Shown here: positions 25,912-35,866 of the stretch, one piece after another | Layout of the letters: each line of letters starts with the position of its first letter | Position numbering within the stretch: position 1 is the first letter of the stretch | Source: Caryophanon tenue | GTDB lineage: Bacteria; Bacillota; Bacilli; Bacillales_A; Planococcaceae | DNA: 64,000 nucleotides | NCBI RefSeq assembly: GCF_001700315.1 | Contig: NZ_MASJ01000002.1 | Location: forward strand, 62,001-126,000 | Reading direction: 5' to 3' | Made by a program: the position numbers and the translations under genes | Notes under the pieces: model-generated | What the model saw: only the letters and a program-made list of their open reading frames with translations | Databases searched by the model: none | Told to the model about the DNA's origin: nothing

Positions 25912-27288
25912 ATGGCAAAGAAAAAATCGAAATTTATGTGTAGTGATTGTGGTTATGAATCAGCAAAATGGATGGGGCGTTGTCCAGGTTGTGGTGCATG
26001 GAATACGATGAATGAAGAAGTCGAAATGGTGGCGAAAGGGCCGCGTGGTGCATTCCAACATTCAAGCACCGTATCCAATAAAGCAGTACCGATTATTAAA
26101 GTTGAAACGCAGGAAGAGCCACGCATTGAAACGGAAATGGGTGAGCTCAATCGTGTACTCGGTGGCGGTATTGTACCTGGTTCACTCGTATTAATTGGGG
26201 GCGACCCAGGTATCGGAAAATCCACGCTATTATTACAAGTATCAGCTCTAATGTCGAATAAAGGGCATCGGGTGTTATATATTTCAGGGGAAGAATCGAT
26301 TCGCCAAACAAAGCTGCGAGCAGAACGTTTAGGTGTTGCTTCAGAAGAGCTGTATATTTACGCTGAAACAAATTTAGAGTTTTTACACCAAACAATTGAG
26401 GAAGTACAGCCGAAGTTTGTCATTGTCGATTCTATTCAAACGGTACATCATCCAGAAGTGACAAGCGCACCAGGTTCGGTGTCGCAAGTTCGGGAATGTA
26501 CGGCAGAGCTAATGCGCATTGCAAAAACGAAAAATATTGCTATTTTCTTAGTTGGGCATGTTACGAAGGAAGGGCAAATTGCAGGGCCGCGTATTTTAGA
26601 GCATATGGTAGATACAGTGCTTTACTTTGAAGGGGAGCGTCATCATAACCATCGTATTTTACGCAGTCAAAAAAACCGCTTCGGCTCAACAAATGAAATT
26701 GCCATCTTTGAAATGCTACAAAATGGACTGAAGGAAGTACTGAACCCATCAGAGTTATTTTTACAGGAGCGTTCACAAGGAGCACCTGGCTCAGTCATTG
26801 TGGCATCAATGGAAGGAACACGACCAATTTTAGTTGAAATTCAGTCACTCGTTACACCGACAAGCTTTAACTATCCGAAGCGGATGGCGACGGGGGTTGA
26901 CCAAAACCGGGTGCAACTATTAATGGCGGTACTTGAGAAACGTATGGGTATGATGCTTCAATCACAGGATGCGTATATTAAAGTAGCGGGTGGCGTAAAG
27001 CTAGACGAGCCCGCAATTGATTTGGCGTTATTAACGTCAATTGTCTCTAGCTTTAAAGATCAAGCACCTAAGCCGACCGATTGTTTTATCGGTGAGGTTG
27101 GTTTAACCGGAGAAGTACGTCGTGTTACGCGCATCGAACAACGTGTACAAGAGGCAGCAAAGCTTGGTTTCCAACGTGTTTTCATTCCAGCATCGAATAT
27201 TGGTGGTTGGGAGTTTCCTGACGGCATTTATGTTATTGGGGTTGAAACAATTGCGGATGCACTGCGTCAATGCTTTAACGAATTATAA
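25912..27288 (+). CDS. radA: DNA repair protein RadA/Sms
   Basis: The 458-residue protein has an N-terminal zinc finger ([21 protein letters not shown]), a RecA-like ATPase core with Walker [11 protein letters not shown], the RadA-specific KNRFG motif ([11 protein letters not shown]) and a C-terminal Lon-protease-like domain ending at 458. RadA is a branch-migration helicase in recombination and transformation. In B. subtilis it belongs to the clpC operon and is followed by disA. Here it has its own promoter 329 bases after clpC, ends in a terminator, and disA is not next to it. Confidence 0.95.
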   Translation: MAKKKSKFMCSDCGYESAKWMGRCPGCGAWNTMNEEVEMVAKGPRGAFQHSSTVSNKAVPIIKVETQEEPRIETEMGELNRVLGGGIVPGSLVLIGGDPGIGKSTLLLQVSALMSNKGHRVLYISGEESIRQTKLRAERLGVASEELYIYAETNLEFLHQTIEEVQPKFVIVDSIQTVHHPEVTSAPGSVSQVRECTAELMRIAKTKNIAIFLVGHVTKEGQIAGPRILEHMVDTVLYFEGERHHNHRILRSQKNRFGSTNEIAIFEMLQNGLKEVLNPSELFLQERSQGAPGSVIVASMEGTRPILVEIQSLVTPTSFNYPKRMATGVDQNRVQLLMAVLEKRMGMMLQSQDAYIKVAGGVKLDEPAIDLALLTSIVSSFKDQAPKPTDCFIGEVGLTGEVRRVTRIEQRVQEAAKLGFQRVFIPASNIGGWEFPDGIYVIGVETIADALRQCFNEL

Positions 27289-27293
27289 AATAG

Positions 27294-27332
27294 AAAAAAC
27301 CACTGAGTATGCCGTTTACTCAGTGGTTTTTT
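27294..27332. terminator. Bidirectional terminator between radA and the acetate transporter gene
   Basis: AAAAAACCACTGAGT pairs with ACTCAGTGGTTTTTT; perfect 15-bp stem. Confidence 0.88.
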
Positions 27333-27333
27333 A

Positions 27334-27984
27334 TTATGCGCGAGATGTTTTCGTCGCTGCTTTTGCTGATGGCTTTTTAATAATGCCAAATGGCTTGCCG
27401 ATTGGTAAAAATGCGAAGCCGAAGTGTTTGTTTAAGACGTTTGCACCTGCACCGTATAATGATAGGATGGCGATGAATAATTCAGCCCAAGCTGCTAATA
27501 AGTGCATGCCGTGCTCCATAATACCGAATGCGCTGAATGCTAAACCGATGAATAAAAAGTCGATTAAGAAGAAAATAAAGAATAATACTTTATTCGTTTC
27601 TAATGCACCGATTGTTAAGAAAATCGATAAGATTAAGTAACCGACATACATAACACCCATTTGGTTACCATCGATTACGAATTTGTCGCCAAATACGCCA
27701 GCTTGCATAAACCAAGACATAGCAACACCTAACCAGAAGAAGCCGTAAGCTCCGAATGCAGTTGTGCCGAATGTGTTGTTATGTTTTGCATCTAACATCG
27801 ATGCATATAGCTGTGCAAGACCGCCTAGGAAAATTGCCCAAGGAATGACTAAGCCAAGACCATCTGTCCAACCTAGTTTTTGTGTAGACGCAACAAGTGT
27901 TACGATTGCTAAACCGAATAGGCCGATTGCCGATGGATCAGCGGTAGCAATTTTCACTTCTTTAACGTTTGTTGTTTCGCTCAT
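27334..27984 (-). CDS. GPR1/FUN34/YaaH-family acetate (succinate-acetate) transporter
   Basis: A 216-residue protein with six TM segments. The family signature region near the N-terminus reads ADPSAIGLFGLAIVT (an N-P-x-P-x-G-L relative), and FGTTAFGAYGFFWLG in the third segment is strongly conserved in SatP/YaaH proteins, which import acetate and other short acids. The C-terminus is basic (KKPSAKAATKTSRA). It stands on the opposite strand to its neighbours at the place where disA lies in B. subtilis. A perfect cre site 44 bases upstream of the start implies CcpA control. Confidence 0.88.
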   Translation of the reverse strand: MSETTNVKEVKIATADPSAIGLFGLAIVTLVASTQKLGWTDGLGLVIPWAIFLGGLAQLYASMLDAKHNNTFGTTAFGAYGFFWLGVAMSWFMQAGVFGDKFVIDGNQMGVMYVGYLILSIFLTIGALETNKVLFFIFFLIDFLFIGLAFSAFGIMEHGMHLLAAWAELFIAILSLYGAGANVLNKHFGFAFLPIGKPFGIIKKPSAKAATKTSRA

Positions 27985-28027
27985 GAAAAAATCCCTCCCG
28001 ATAAGTTTTCAAAATATACTCTGCTGA

Positions 28028-28043
28028 TTGTAAACGATTGCAT
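28028..28043. promoter_or_regulatory. cre (CcpA-binding) site
   Basis: TTGTAAACGATTGCAT matches the consensus WTGNAANCGNWWNCAW at every defined position. It lies upstream of the acetate transporter, overlapping a possible minus-strand -10 region, so catabolite repression is expected. The rest of the 327-base gap up to yacL contains promoter-like TATAAT at about 28265 but no gene that I can see. Confidence 0.75.
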
Positions 28044-28311
28044 TCTCTTTGAGTGCGAAATTTGCAATTTTAAAAGAACGCTGTCACGAATGAAAAGAAA
28101 ATGTGCAATTTTGACAAGAATTAGTATAGTGAAATAGCATAAAAGGGTATGAAGTAGCGTAAATTTGGATAAAGCAGAAAATATGTCCGTCTGTATTAGT
28201 ACAGGTGGAATTGTAAAGGAACTGTTACAAAATATGTGCAAAACAGTATTTAGAGGGGAAACATTGTATAATAAAGGTTATATTTAAAAATTCAGAAAGA
28301 GAGGTGTTTAC

Positions 28312-29388
28312 ATGTTAAAGCGAGTGATCCAGATTGCATTTTTATTCGTTGGGGGCGCATTAGGACTTATATTCTTGCCGATTTTTTATGAACTTATCGA
28401 TTTATCATTCAACCCTTGGCTTAACAATGCATATGTTTCCGTACTTTTAGGCGCAATTTTACTATTCGCTTTATCGTTCTTTTTGGCGGATTATTGTGTG
28501 AAATTAATACGCTGGTTAGAGGATGTACTGATTAAAGTTCCAACAGGCGATTTACTATTCGGTACGGTAGGATTAATCATTGGTTTGATTTTAGCTTACT
28601 TTGTCGGTGTAGCGCTTGAACGTATTGAACTACCAAGTATCACAGGTGTTGTGTCATTTGTTATTTCTGTTATTTTAGGTTATTTAGGTTTCCAAATTGG
28701 TTTTCGAAAACGCGAAGATATTTTATCGTTATTTATACTTTCGAAACAAGAACGTAAAAAAACAGAGACGATTAAACAAGAACAAACGACAGTGCACTAT
28801 AAATTATTAGATACATCTGTAATTATTGATGGTCGAATTGCTGACATTGCACTAACCGGTTTTGTTGAAGGGGTATTTGTTGTACCACAGTTTGTCTTAA
28901 CAGAGCTACAGCATATTGCTGACTCATCGGATACGTTGAAGCGTACACGTGGCCGACGTGGTTTGGACGTTTTACGTCGTCTGCAGGATGAGCGGAAAAC
29001 AGAAGTTATTATTACGGAGCGCGATTTTGAAGATGTACAAGAAGTTGATATGAAACTTGTACGTCTTGCGAAAGAAATGGGTGGCAAAATTGTCACGAAT
29101 GATTTTAACTTAAATAAAGTATCGGAGCTTCATAATGTTCATGTGTTAAATATTAATGATTTAGCAAATGCGGTAAAGCCAGTTGTTATTCCTGGAGAAA
29201 TGATGCAGGTGCTTGTTATTAAAGACGGCAAAGAATATAATCAAGGGCTAGCATATTTAGATGATGGTACAATGATAGTTGTTGAAGGTGGGCGCAATTA
29301 TATCGGACAAACAATTCGCGTTGAAGTGACAAGTGTACTTCAAACATCAGCGGGCCGAATGATTTTTGCGAAGCCAAAGGAAGAGTAG
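28312..29388 (+). CDS. yacL: PIN/TRAM-domain membrane protein YacL
   Basis: This 358-residue protein has four N-terminal TM helices (residues 5-130), a PIN-type nuclease domain starting LLDTSVIIDGRIADIA with further acidic residues in VTNDFNLNK, and a C-terminal TRAM domain (about 290-350). The acidic set suggests Mg-dependent RNase activity, but the physiological substrate is unknown. GAGAGGTG precedes the ATG. Its place before ispD-ispF is the same as in B. subtilis. Confidence 0.9.
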   Translation: MLKRVIQIAFLFVGGALGLIFLPIFYELIDLSFNPWLNNAYVSVLLGAILLFALSFFLADYCVKLIRWLEDVLIKVPTGDLLFGTVGLIIGLILAYFVGVALERIELPSITGVVSFVISVILGYLGFQIGFRKREDILSLFILSKQERKKTETIKQEQTTVHYKLLDTSVIIDGRIADIALTGFVEGVFVVPQFVLTELQHIADSSDTLKRTRGRRGLDVLRRLQDERKTEVIITERDFEDVQEVDMKLVRLAKEMGGKIVTNDFNLNKVSELHNVHVLNINDLANAVKPVVIPGEMMQVLVIKDGKEYNQGLAYLDDGTMIVVEGGRNYIGQTIRVEVTSVLQTSAGRMIFAKPKEE

Positions 29389-29400
29389 GAAGTGGCATAC

Positions 29401-30084
29401 ATGAATTATGAAGTAGTATTACCAGCAGCGGGAAGCGGCACACGTATGGGCGCTGGGAAAAATAAATTGTTTTTAGAATTACAAGGGACAACCATTCTTG
29501 TGCATACATTGCATGTGTTTGAGCAAGACCCTAAATGCACAGGTATTTGGCTTGCCGTAAAAGATAGTGAGCGCGAGCAGATTGAACAGCTTATTCAAGA
29601 AGCAGGCATTACAAAGGTAAAAGGCTTGCCAACAGGCGGAGCAGAACGACAACATAGCGTGCGTTCTTGTTTAGTAAAAATGGAGCCAACGGATTTAGTG
29701 ATGGTACATGATGCTGCGCGTCCGTTTATTTTACAAGAAACCATTGATAAATTAGCGGCTGTAGCATTTGAAAAGGGTGCAGCTATTGCGGGAGTGCGTG
29801 TGAAGGATACAATGAAAATTGTCCGAGATGGCATCATTCAAGAAACGGTTGACCGTGAACGATTATGGAGCATTCAAACACCACAAGCATTCCGCTATGA
29901 CTTATTAAAAGAAGCATCGGATGTAGCAGATAAAGTTGGTTTTTTAGGAACGGATGAAGCGATGCTTGTCGAAAATATCGGCCATCATGTGCATATTGTT
30001 GAAAGTAGTTATGAAAATGTCAAAATGACAACGAAGGAAGATTTAGTATTTGGTGAAGCGATTTTAACTAGTCGACAAGCGTAA
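29401..30084 (+). CDS. ispD: 2-C-methyl-D-erythritol 4-phosphate cytidylyltransferase IspD
   Basis: The 227-residue enzyme of the MEP isoprenoid pathway starts MNYEVVLPAAGSGTRM, the nucleotide-binding loop of IspD, followed by GKNKLFLEL. VMVHDAARPF and TPQAFRYDLL are conserved substrate-binding segments. It transfers CMP to MEP. ATG 29401 has AGGAA 9 bases upstream; an in-frame GTG at 29392 would add three residues. Isoprenoid precursors also feed the carotenoid-like pathway hinted at on the left. Confidence 0.93.
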   Translation: MNYEVVLPAAGSGTRMGAGKNKLFLELQGTTILVHTLHVFEQDPKCTGIWLAVKDSEREQIEQLIQEAGITKVKGLPTGGAERQHSVRSCLVKMEPTDLVMVHDAARPFILQETIDKLAAVAFEKGAAIAGVRVKDTMKIVRDGIIQETVDRERLWSIQTPQAFRYDLLKEASDVADKVGFLGTDEAMLVENIGHHVHIVESSYENVKMTTKEDLVFGEAILTSRQA

Positions 30085-30086
30085 CG

Positions 30087-30129
30087 AAAAGCTGTTGTGG
30101 AAGTGATGAACTTTCGCAGCAGCTTTTTT
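30087..30129 (+). terminator. Terminator between ispD and ispF
   Basis: AAAAGCTGTTGTGGAAG pairs with CTTTCGCAGCAGCTTTT using several G-U pairs, then T. The two genes are not a tight unit here. Confidence 0.75.
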
Positions 30130-30193
30130 CACGAGAAGTGGCTCAGTTTGTGATACACTACAACTAATATTTGATAAAGGCAGGTACATGATT

Positions 30194-30673
30194 ATGTTTC
30201 GAGTAGGACAAGGCTATGACGTGCACGCATTTGCGGAAGGACGTCCATTAATTTTAGGCGGTATTGAAATTCCACATGACCGTGGTTTATTAGGGCACTC
30301 GGATGCAGATGTATTATTACATACGATTACAGATGCAGCATTAGGTGCAATTGGCGAAGGGGATATCGGTCGTCATTTCCCAGATACAGACCCAGAGTGG
30401 AAAGATGCAGACTCTGCAAAATTACTACAATACATTTGGAAAATTGTTGAGGGTCGTGGCTATGTATTAGGAAATGTTGATGCAACAATTATTGCGCAAC
30501 GTCCAAAAATGGCACCGCATATTGAGACGATGAAAAATCGTATTGCCGAGCTTTTAAATGCTGACCCATCACAAGTAAACGTTAAAGCAACAACAACAGA
30601 GAAACTTGGATTCACTGGTCGTGAAGAAGGTATTGCAGCATTAGCAACAATTTTATTAATTGAAAAGAAGTAA
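30194..30673 (+). CDS. ispF: 2-C-methyl-D-erythritol 2,4-cyclodiphosphate synthase IspF
   Basis: A 159-residue protein with the zinc ligands Asp9 and His11 in GQGYDVHAF and the conserved [17 protein letters not shown] and [16 protein letters not shown] segments. It cyclises CDP-ME 2-phosphate and releases CMP in the MEP pathway. ATG 30194 gives the conserved MFRVGQG start; an in-frame ATG 30188 is possible. Confidence 0.94.
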   Translation: MFRVGQGYDVHAFAEGRPLILGGIEIPHDRGLLGHSDADVLLHTITDAALGAIGEGDIGRHFPDTDPEWKDADSAKLLQYIWKIVEGRGYVLGNVDATIIAQRPKMAPHIETMKNRIAELLNADPSQVNVKATTTEKLGFTGREEGIAALATILLIEKK

Positions 30674-30685
30674 TGAAACATGAAG

Positions 30686-30724
30686 AAGCTGTGAAGTAGC
30701 GAGGTCTACTTTACAGCTTTTCAT
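30686..30724 (+). terminator. Terminator after ispF
   Basis: AAGCTGTGAAGTAG pairs with CTACTTTACAGCTT (one mismatch), then TTTC. Confidence 0.75.
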
Positions 30725-30820
30725 TTGTCGAACACTTTAATTTACACAGGGACAATGGTAAAATGAACAAAGTTAAAAGGTCCGTGCCAAAAAGACATGC
30801 GACGATTAGGAGGATTTAAC

Positions 30821-32281
30821 ATGACGAAAAAAGTACGCGTTCGTTATGCGCCATCACCAACTGGTTTCTTACACATCGGTGGCGCTCGTACAGCATTATT
30901 TAACTATTTATACGCAAAACATAATGGTGGAGATTTCATCGTTCGTATTGAAGATACAGACGTTGAGCGTAATGTTGAAGGTGGAGAAGCTTCACAATTA
31001 GACAATTTACGTTGGTTAGGGATTACACCAGATGAGTCAATTGATATCGGTGGACCATATGCACCTTACCGTCAAATGGAGCGTTTAGATATTTATAAAG
31101 AACACGCTGAAAAAATGTTAGCAGCAGGTCAAGCATACAAATGTTTCTGTTCTTCAGAGAAGTTAGAAGCATCTCGTGAAGCGCAAAAAGCAGCAGGTGT
31201 AGCAGCACCTACGTATGATGGCACATGTCGTCATTTATCAGCAGAAGAAGTTGCAGCTAAAGAAGCAGCTGGCGAAACGTATACAATTCGTATGGCTGTA
31301 CCAGAAGGCGTAACGTATAACTTTACCGATTTAGTACGTGGTGACGTATCATTTGAATCAAAAGATATCGGTGACTGGGTATTAGTAAAAGCAAATGGTA
31401 TTCCAACATATAACTATGCGGTTGTATTAGATGACCACTTCATGGATATTACACATGTATTCCGCGGAGAAGAGCATTTATCAAATACACCAAAACAAAT
31501 GATGATTTTTGATGCGTTCGGTTGGGAATACCCACAATACGGTCATATGACGTTAATCGTTAATGAAGAGCGTAAAAAATTATCAAAACGTGACGAATCA
31601 ATTATTCAATTCGTTGCACAATATAAAGATATGGGTTATTTACCAGAAGCGATGTTTAACTTCTTCGCATTATTAGGCTGGTCACCAGAAGGGGAAGAGG
31701 AAATCTTCTCACATGATGAACTAGTAAAATTATTCGATGAAAAGCGTTTATCAAAATCACCATCAATGTTTGATAAAGTGAAGCTTACATGGATGAACAA
31801 CCAATACATTAAAACGTTATCACGTGAAGATGTTGTAGCACTTGCATTACCACATTTACAAAAAGCTGGTTTAGTGCCAACAGAATTAACAGAGCAAGAA
31901 GCGGCTTGGGCATCTGATTTAATCGGTTTATACCACGAGCAAATGAGCTTCGGTGCGGAAATCGTTGAGTTATCATCATTATTCTTCAAAGAAGAGCTTG
32001 AGTATGATGCAGAAGCACAAGAAGTATTAGCGGGTGAATTAGTGCCAGCAGTTATGGCTGCATTTAAAGCGCAACTTGAAGCAATCGAAACATTCGATGC
32101 AGCATCAATTAAAGCGTCAATTAAAGCAGTACAAAAAGAAACTGGTGCGAAAGGGAAAAACTTATTCATGCCAATTCGTGTTGTAACAACGGGTCAAACA
32201 CACGGTCCAGAGCTTGCAGATGCAATCGTGTTAATTGGAAAAGAAAAAGTAATCGCACGCGTGGAAAAATTCGCAAACTAA
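30821..32281 (+). CDS. gltX: Glutamyl-tRNA synthetase GltX
   Basis: A 486-residue class I synthetase with [14 protein letters not shown] (HIGH motif as HIGG) and [10 protein letters not shown] (KMSKS motif), and the anticodon-binding helical domain at the C-terminus. [13 protein letters not shown] lies in the insertion domain. It charges tRNA-Glu, and in organisms with GatCAB usually also tRNA-Gln. ATG 30821 follows AGGAGG; the frame opens 24 bases earlier. In B. subtilis cysE and cysS follow; here cysE is absent and a T-box precedes cysS. Confidence 0.96.
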   Translation: MTKKVRVRYAPSPTGFLHIGGARTALFNYLYAKHNGGDFIVRIEDTDVERNVEGGEASQLDNLRWLGITPDESIDIGGPYAPYRQMERLDIYKEHAEKMLAAGQAYKCFCSSEKLEASREAQKAAGVAAPTYDGTCRHLSAEEVAAKEAAGETYTIRMAVPEGVTYNFTDLVRGDVSFESKDIGDWVLVKANGIPTYNYAVVLDDHFMDITHVFRGEEHLSNTPKQMMIFDAFGWEYPQYGHMTLIVNEERKKLSKRDESIIQFVAQYKDMGYLPEAMFNFFALLGWSPEGEEEIFSHDELVKLFDEKRLSKSPSMFDKVKLTWMNNQYIKTLSREDVVALALPHLQKAGLVPTELTEQEAAWASDLIGLYHEQMSFGAEIVELSSLFFKEELEYDAEAQEVLAGELVPAVMAAFKAQLEAIETFDAASIKASIKAVQKETGAKGKNLFMPIRVVTTGQTHGPELADAIVLIGKEKVIARVEKFAN

Positions 32282-32299
32282 TTGTACAATGAACGTATA

Positions 32300-32545
32300 A
32301 AGCGTAGACGAGGAGAAGTATGGTTTACATGCTCATAGTAGAGAGGGTCATCATCGGCTGGAAGTGACCTGAGCCACTGGAAGTCAGAAATGCACCTCTG
32401 AGCGTCTTACCGAAATATGAAGTAGGTAGGAACGTTTTGTCCTCGTTACCGGACATTTTGAGTGAAAGCAGAGATGCTTTAACCAGAGTGGAACCACGTA
32501 ATGTATGCGTCTCTGTCTTTTTTGACAGGGGCGCTTTTATTTTAT
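32300..32545 (+). ncRNA. Cysteine T-box riboswitch upstream of cysS
   Basis: The leader has the T-box core TGGAACCACG (32489-32498) in an antiterminator context and an intrinsic terminator (GCGTCTCTGTC 32507-32517 pairing with GACAGGGGCGC 32524-32534, then TTTTATTTTAT). A stem I region carries a plausible TGC specifier at 32391-32393 (AAATGCACC), the cysteine codon. TGGA in the T-box fits a tRNA with U73 before CCA, as in tRNA-Cys. Uncharged tRNA-Cys would favour antitermination and cysS expression. Confidence 0.9.
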
Positions 32546-32591
32546 AGAGAACAGATGTTTTTTGAGTAATTGAAAAAAGGAGCTAGCGACT

Positions 32592-33992
32592 ATGGGCATT
32601 CAAATTTTTAACTCATTATCACGTGAGAAGGAACCGTTTATCCCTTTAGAAGAAGGGAAAGTAAAGATGTATGTATGTGGACCGACTGTATATAACTATA
32701 TTCATATTGGGAATGCACGTCCGGTAATTGTATATGATACAGTACGTCGTTATTTACAGTACCGTGGCTTTGACGTGACATTCGTATCAAATTTCACCGA
32801 TGTTGATGATAAAATTATTAAAGCAGCAAATGAGTTAGGGGAGGAAACATCCGAGTTAACGGAGCGTTTCATCAATGCTTACTTTGAAGATATTACAGAT
32901 TTAGGGTGTAAAAAAGCAGATGCGCATCCGAAAGTAACAGAGCACATGGATGACATTATTCGTTTTATCGAAGTGCTTATTGAAAAAGGCTATGCGTACG
33001 AATCACAAGGAGATGTATATTACCGTACGCGTAAATTCGATGGCTACGGCAAATTATCACATCAAAACATTGATGATTTAAAAGTAGGGGCACGTATCGA
33101 AGCAGGGGAAAAGAAAGAAGACCCACTTGACTTTGCGTTATGGAAAGCAGCAAAACCTGGAGAAATTTTCTGGGCATCACCTTGGGGAACAGGTCGTCCA
33201 GGCTGGCATATTGAATGTTCAGTAATGGCACGTGAACATTTAGGTGATACAATTGATATTCACGCAGGTGGACAGGATTTAACATTCCCTCATCACGAAA
33301 ATGAAATTGCGCAATCAGAGGCACATAATGATAAAACATTTGCACGTTACTGGATGCATAACGGCTACATTAATATCGATAACGAAAAGATGTCAAAATC
33401 ACTTGGTAACTTCGTGCTTGTGAATGATATTAAAAAGCAAATTGACCCACAAGTGCTACGTTTCTTTATGTTATCTGTACACTATCGTTACCCAATTAAC
33501 TTTGCGAAAGATTTAGTGGAAAGCGCTGCAGCTGGCTTAGAGCGTTTACGTACATCATTTAACAATGTGAAGCACCGTTTGTCTGTTACTGCCGAGCTAG
33601 GCGCTGAAAATGATGAATGGTTAGCGAAAATTGAAGCGGTTCGTGCATCATTTGAAACATCAATGGATGATGATTTTAATACAGCGAATGCGATTTCAGA
33701 TTTATTTGAGCTATCACATGTAGCAAATGTTTATTTAAACGAAACGAATACAACAACGCGTGTACTGCAAGCATTTTTAGATGCTTTCACAACATTGGGC
33801 GATGTGTTAGGGCTTGTATTTGAACAACAAGAAGAATTATTAGATGCTGAAATTGACGCGTTATTAGAAGAGCGTATTCAATCTCGTAAAGACCGTAACT
33901 TTGCGCGAGCAGATGAAATTCGTGATATGTTGCAAAATATGGGCATCATTTTAGAAGATACACGTCAAGGTACACGTTGGAAACGAGGGTAA
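32592..33992 (+). CDS. cysS: Cysteinyl-tRNA synthetase CysS
   Basis: The 466-residue enzyme has [17 protein letters not shown] (HIGH motif as HIGN, with the zinc Cys), the zinc-binding WHIECSVMA and HHENE, and [10 protein letters not shown] (KMSKS). It charges tRNA-Cys. AAAGGAG lies 9 bases before the ATG. It is under the T-box directly upstream, and mrnC starts 6 bases after its stop. Confidence 0.96.
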   Translation: MGIQIFNSLSREKEPFIPLEEGKVKMYVCGPTVYNYIHIGNARPVIVYDTVRRYLQYRGFDVTFVSNFTDVDDKIIKAANELGEETSELTERFINAYFEDITDLGCKKADAHPKVTEHMDDIIRFIEVLIEKGYAYESQGDVYYRTRKFDGYGKLSHQNIDDLKVGARIEAGEKKEDPLDFALWKAAKPGEIFWASPWGTGRPGWHIECSVMAREHLGDTIDIHAGGQDLTFPHHENEIAQSEAHNDKTFARYWMHNGYINIDNEKMSKSLGNFVLVNDIKKQIDPQVLRFFMLSVHYRYPINFAKDLVESAAAGLERLRTSFNNVKHRLSVTAELGAENDEWLAKIEAVRASFETSMDDDFNTANAISDLFELSHVANVYLNETNTTTRVLQAFLDAFTTLGDVLGLVFEQQEELLDAEIDALLEERIQSRKDRNFARADEIRDMLQNMGIILEDTRQGTRWKRG

Positions 33993-33997
33993 GGAAG

Positions 33998-34411
33998 TTG
34001 ACAACACTTCGCAATGAAGATATTAAACAGTTAAATGCACTCGCACTCGCCTATATGGGAGATGCGGTGCTTGAGCAACGTGTTCGCGAACATTTATTAC
34101 GAAAAGGTGGCGTCCGTCCAAATGCGTTGCATAAAGAGGCGACCCACTATGTATCTGCGAAAGCACAGTCACTTATTGTGCTACGTATGATTGAAGAAGG
34201 TTATTTAACAGAGGAAGAGCAAGCTGTGTTCCGCCGTGGACGCAATGCGAAATCAGGCTCTGTACCAAAGAATACAGATGTCCGCACATACCGGAATAGT
34301 TCTGGATTTGAAGCGGTATTAGGTTATTTATTTTTACTACAGCAATTTGAACGCGCGAATGACATCATTACGTATTCAATTGATATTGTAGAGCAGTCGA
34401 AAGGAGTGTAA
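33998..34411 (+). CDS. mrnC: Mini-ribonuclease III
   Basis: This protein of about 137 residues has the RNase III catalytic domain only: [20 protein letters not shown] (signature helix with catalytic Asp), [19 protein letters not shown] and [10 protein letters not shown]. There is no dsRNA-binding domain. In B. subtilis it matures 23S rRNA ends together with L3. TTG 33998 after GGTAAGGA is taken as start; a TTG at 33977 inside cysS is possible. It is packed between cysS and rlmB. Confidence 0.92.
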   Translation: MTTLRNEDIKQLNALALAYMGDAVLEQRVREHLLRKGGVRPNALHKEATHYVSAKAQSLIVLRMIEEGYLTEEEQAVFRRGRNAKSGSVPKNTDVRTYRNSSGFEAVLGYLFLLQQFERANDIITYSIDIVEQSKGV

Positions 34412-34413
34412 GT

Positions 34414-35280
34414 ATGGCGGAGAAAAGACAACGAGATCGTAAACCACGTGATTTTAAAGGACGCGACAATAAAAAGCCGGACTATAAAGCACAACGTCAA
34501 CAACAAAAAGAGTTCGCACAACATGAGCCAACACCACAAGAAGACATTCAAGGTGAAATGATTGCAGGGAAAAACCCTGTATTAGAGGCGCTACGTGCAG
34601 GGCGTGAAATTAATAAATTATTTATCGCTGAAGGCGTTAAAAAAACAGGTGTAGAGGAACTACTTGATTTAGCAAAAGAGCGCGGTGTACTTGTACAATT
34701 CGTGCCGAAGCAAAAAATTGATAAATTAGCAGAAAATCATCAAGGGATTGTAGCGGCAGTTGCTGCGTATGATTATGCAGAAATTGATGACCTATTTGCA
34801 GCAGCCGCTGCAAAAAACGAGGACCCATTCTTCTTAATTTTAGATGAATTAGAAGACCCACATAATTTAGGTTCGATTATGCGTACAGCCGATGCAATTG
34901 GTGTACACGGCATTATTATTCCGAAGCGTCGTGCAGTAGGATTAACCGCGGTCGTTGCAAAAGCATCAACGGGTGCGATTGAGCATGTACCGGTTGTACG
35001 TGTAACAAACTTAGCGCAAACCGTGGATGAGCTGAAAGATCGTGGCATTTGGATTGCTGGTACAGATGCACAAGGTTCTGTTGATTATCGTAAAATGGAC
35101 GCAACGCTTCCGTTAGCAGTAATTATTGGAAGTGAAGGAAAAGGAATGGCGCGTTTACTACGTGATAAATGTGATTTTTTATACCACTTACCAATGATTG
35201 GACATGTAACATCGCTAAACGCTTCTGTTGCAGCAGCATTGCTAATGTATGAGGTTTATCGTAAGCGTCAAGAAGCGTAA
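34414..35280 (+). CDS. rlmB: 23S rRNA (guanosine-2'-O-)-methyltransferase RlmB-type (SpoU family)
   Basis: A 288-residue SPOUT protein with a basic, Gln-rich N-terminal extension of about 45 residues (RQRDRKPRDFKGRDNKKPDY), an L30e-like substrate-binding domain starting MIAGKNPVLEALRAGREI, and the trefoil-knot catalytic domain with LDELEDPHNLGSIMRTADA, IIGSEGKGMARL and SLNASVAAALL. It 2'-O-methylates a guanosine of 23S rRNA. The spacing to mrnC is 2 bases and yacP starts directly after its stop. Confidence 0.92.
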   Translation: MAEKRQRDRKPRDFKGRDNKKPDYKAQRQQQKEFAQHEPTPQEDIQGEMIAGKNPVLEALRAGREINKLFIAEGVKKTGVEELLDLAKERGVLVQFVPKQKIDKLAENHQGIVAAVAAYDYAEIDDLFAAAAAKNEDPFFLILDELEDPHNLGSIMRTADAIGVHGIIIPKRRAVGLTAVVAKASTGAIEHVPVVRVTNLAQTVDELKDRGIWIAGTDAQGSVDYRKMDATLPLAVIIGSEGKGMARLLRDKCDFLYHLPMIGHVTSLNASVAAALLMYEVYRKRQEA

Positions 35281-35799
35281 TTGAAACAGCATATTTTATT
35301 AGTAGATGGCTACAATATGATTGGCTACTGGCCGGAACTTCGAAAATTGCGTGATGACAATTTAGAAGATGCGCGAGATCGTTTAATCGAGCTCATGGCA
35401 GAATACAAGGCGCAAAAAGGATGGCGTGTCATCGTAGTCTTTGATGCGCACTTTGTACCGGGCATTAAGCAAACATATAACCAGCATGCATTAGAGGTCA
35501 TCTATACAGCAGAAAAAGAATCTGCCGATGAATGTATTGAACGACTAACACATGAACTACGTAATCGCCACACGCAAATTGTCGTAGCAACTTCTGATAT
35601 GACAGAGCAAAACGTTATTTTCGGGCTAGGTGCATCACGTATGCCAGCGAGTGAGCTTGCTGTAGAAGTCGGTGTTGTCAAAAAGCAAATTGAAAGCTTA
35701 GCAAAATCAACGCAGTTACAAAAACAAAAAAATCGTATTTCTGTAAGCCCTGACGTCGCCATAAAGCTTGAACGTCTTCGTCGAGGGTTAAAAGATTAA
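35281..35799 (+). CDS. yacP: NYN-domain ribonuclease YacP (Rae1)
   Basis: A 172-residue NYN (PIN-like) domain protein with LLVDGYNMIGYWPEL at the start, IVVFDAHFVPG and VATSDMTEQNVIFGLGASRM, which supply the acidic metal-binding residues. B. subtilis YacP was shown to be Rae1, a ribosome A-site endonuclease. The start is TTG 35281 immediately after the rlmB stop, with only a weak AAGAAG upstream, so translational coupling is likely. Confidence 0.88.
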   Translation: MKQHILLVDGYNMIGYWPELRKLRDDNLEDARDRLIELMAEYKAQKGWRVIVVFDAHFVPGIKQTYNQHALEVIYTAEKESADECIERLTHELRNRHTQIVVATSDMTEQNVIFGLGASRMPASELAVEVGVVKKQIESLAKSTQLQKQKNRISVSPDVAIKLERLRRGLKD

Positions 35800-35829
35800 T
35801 TGACTTATATTTTCCAATTTCGTTATACT
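35800..35829 (+). promoter_or_regulatory. Sigma-A promoter of sigH
   Basis: TTGACT (35800-35805), 18 bases, TATACT (35824-35829). Confidence 0.75.
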
Positions 35830-35866
35830 ATTTCTAAAAATTTCCAGTGTAGCAGGGGTGAGGTCG

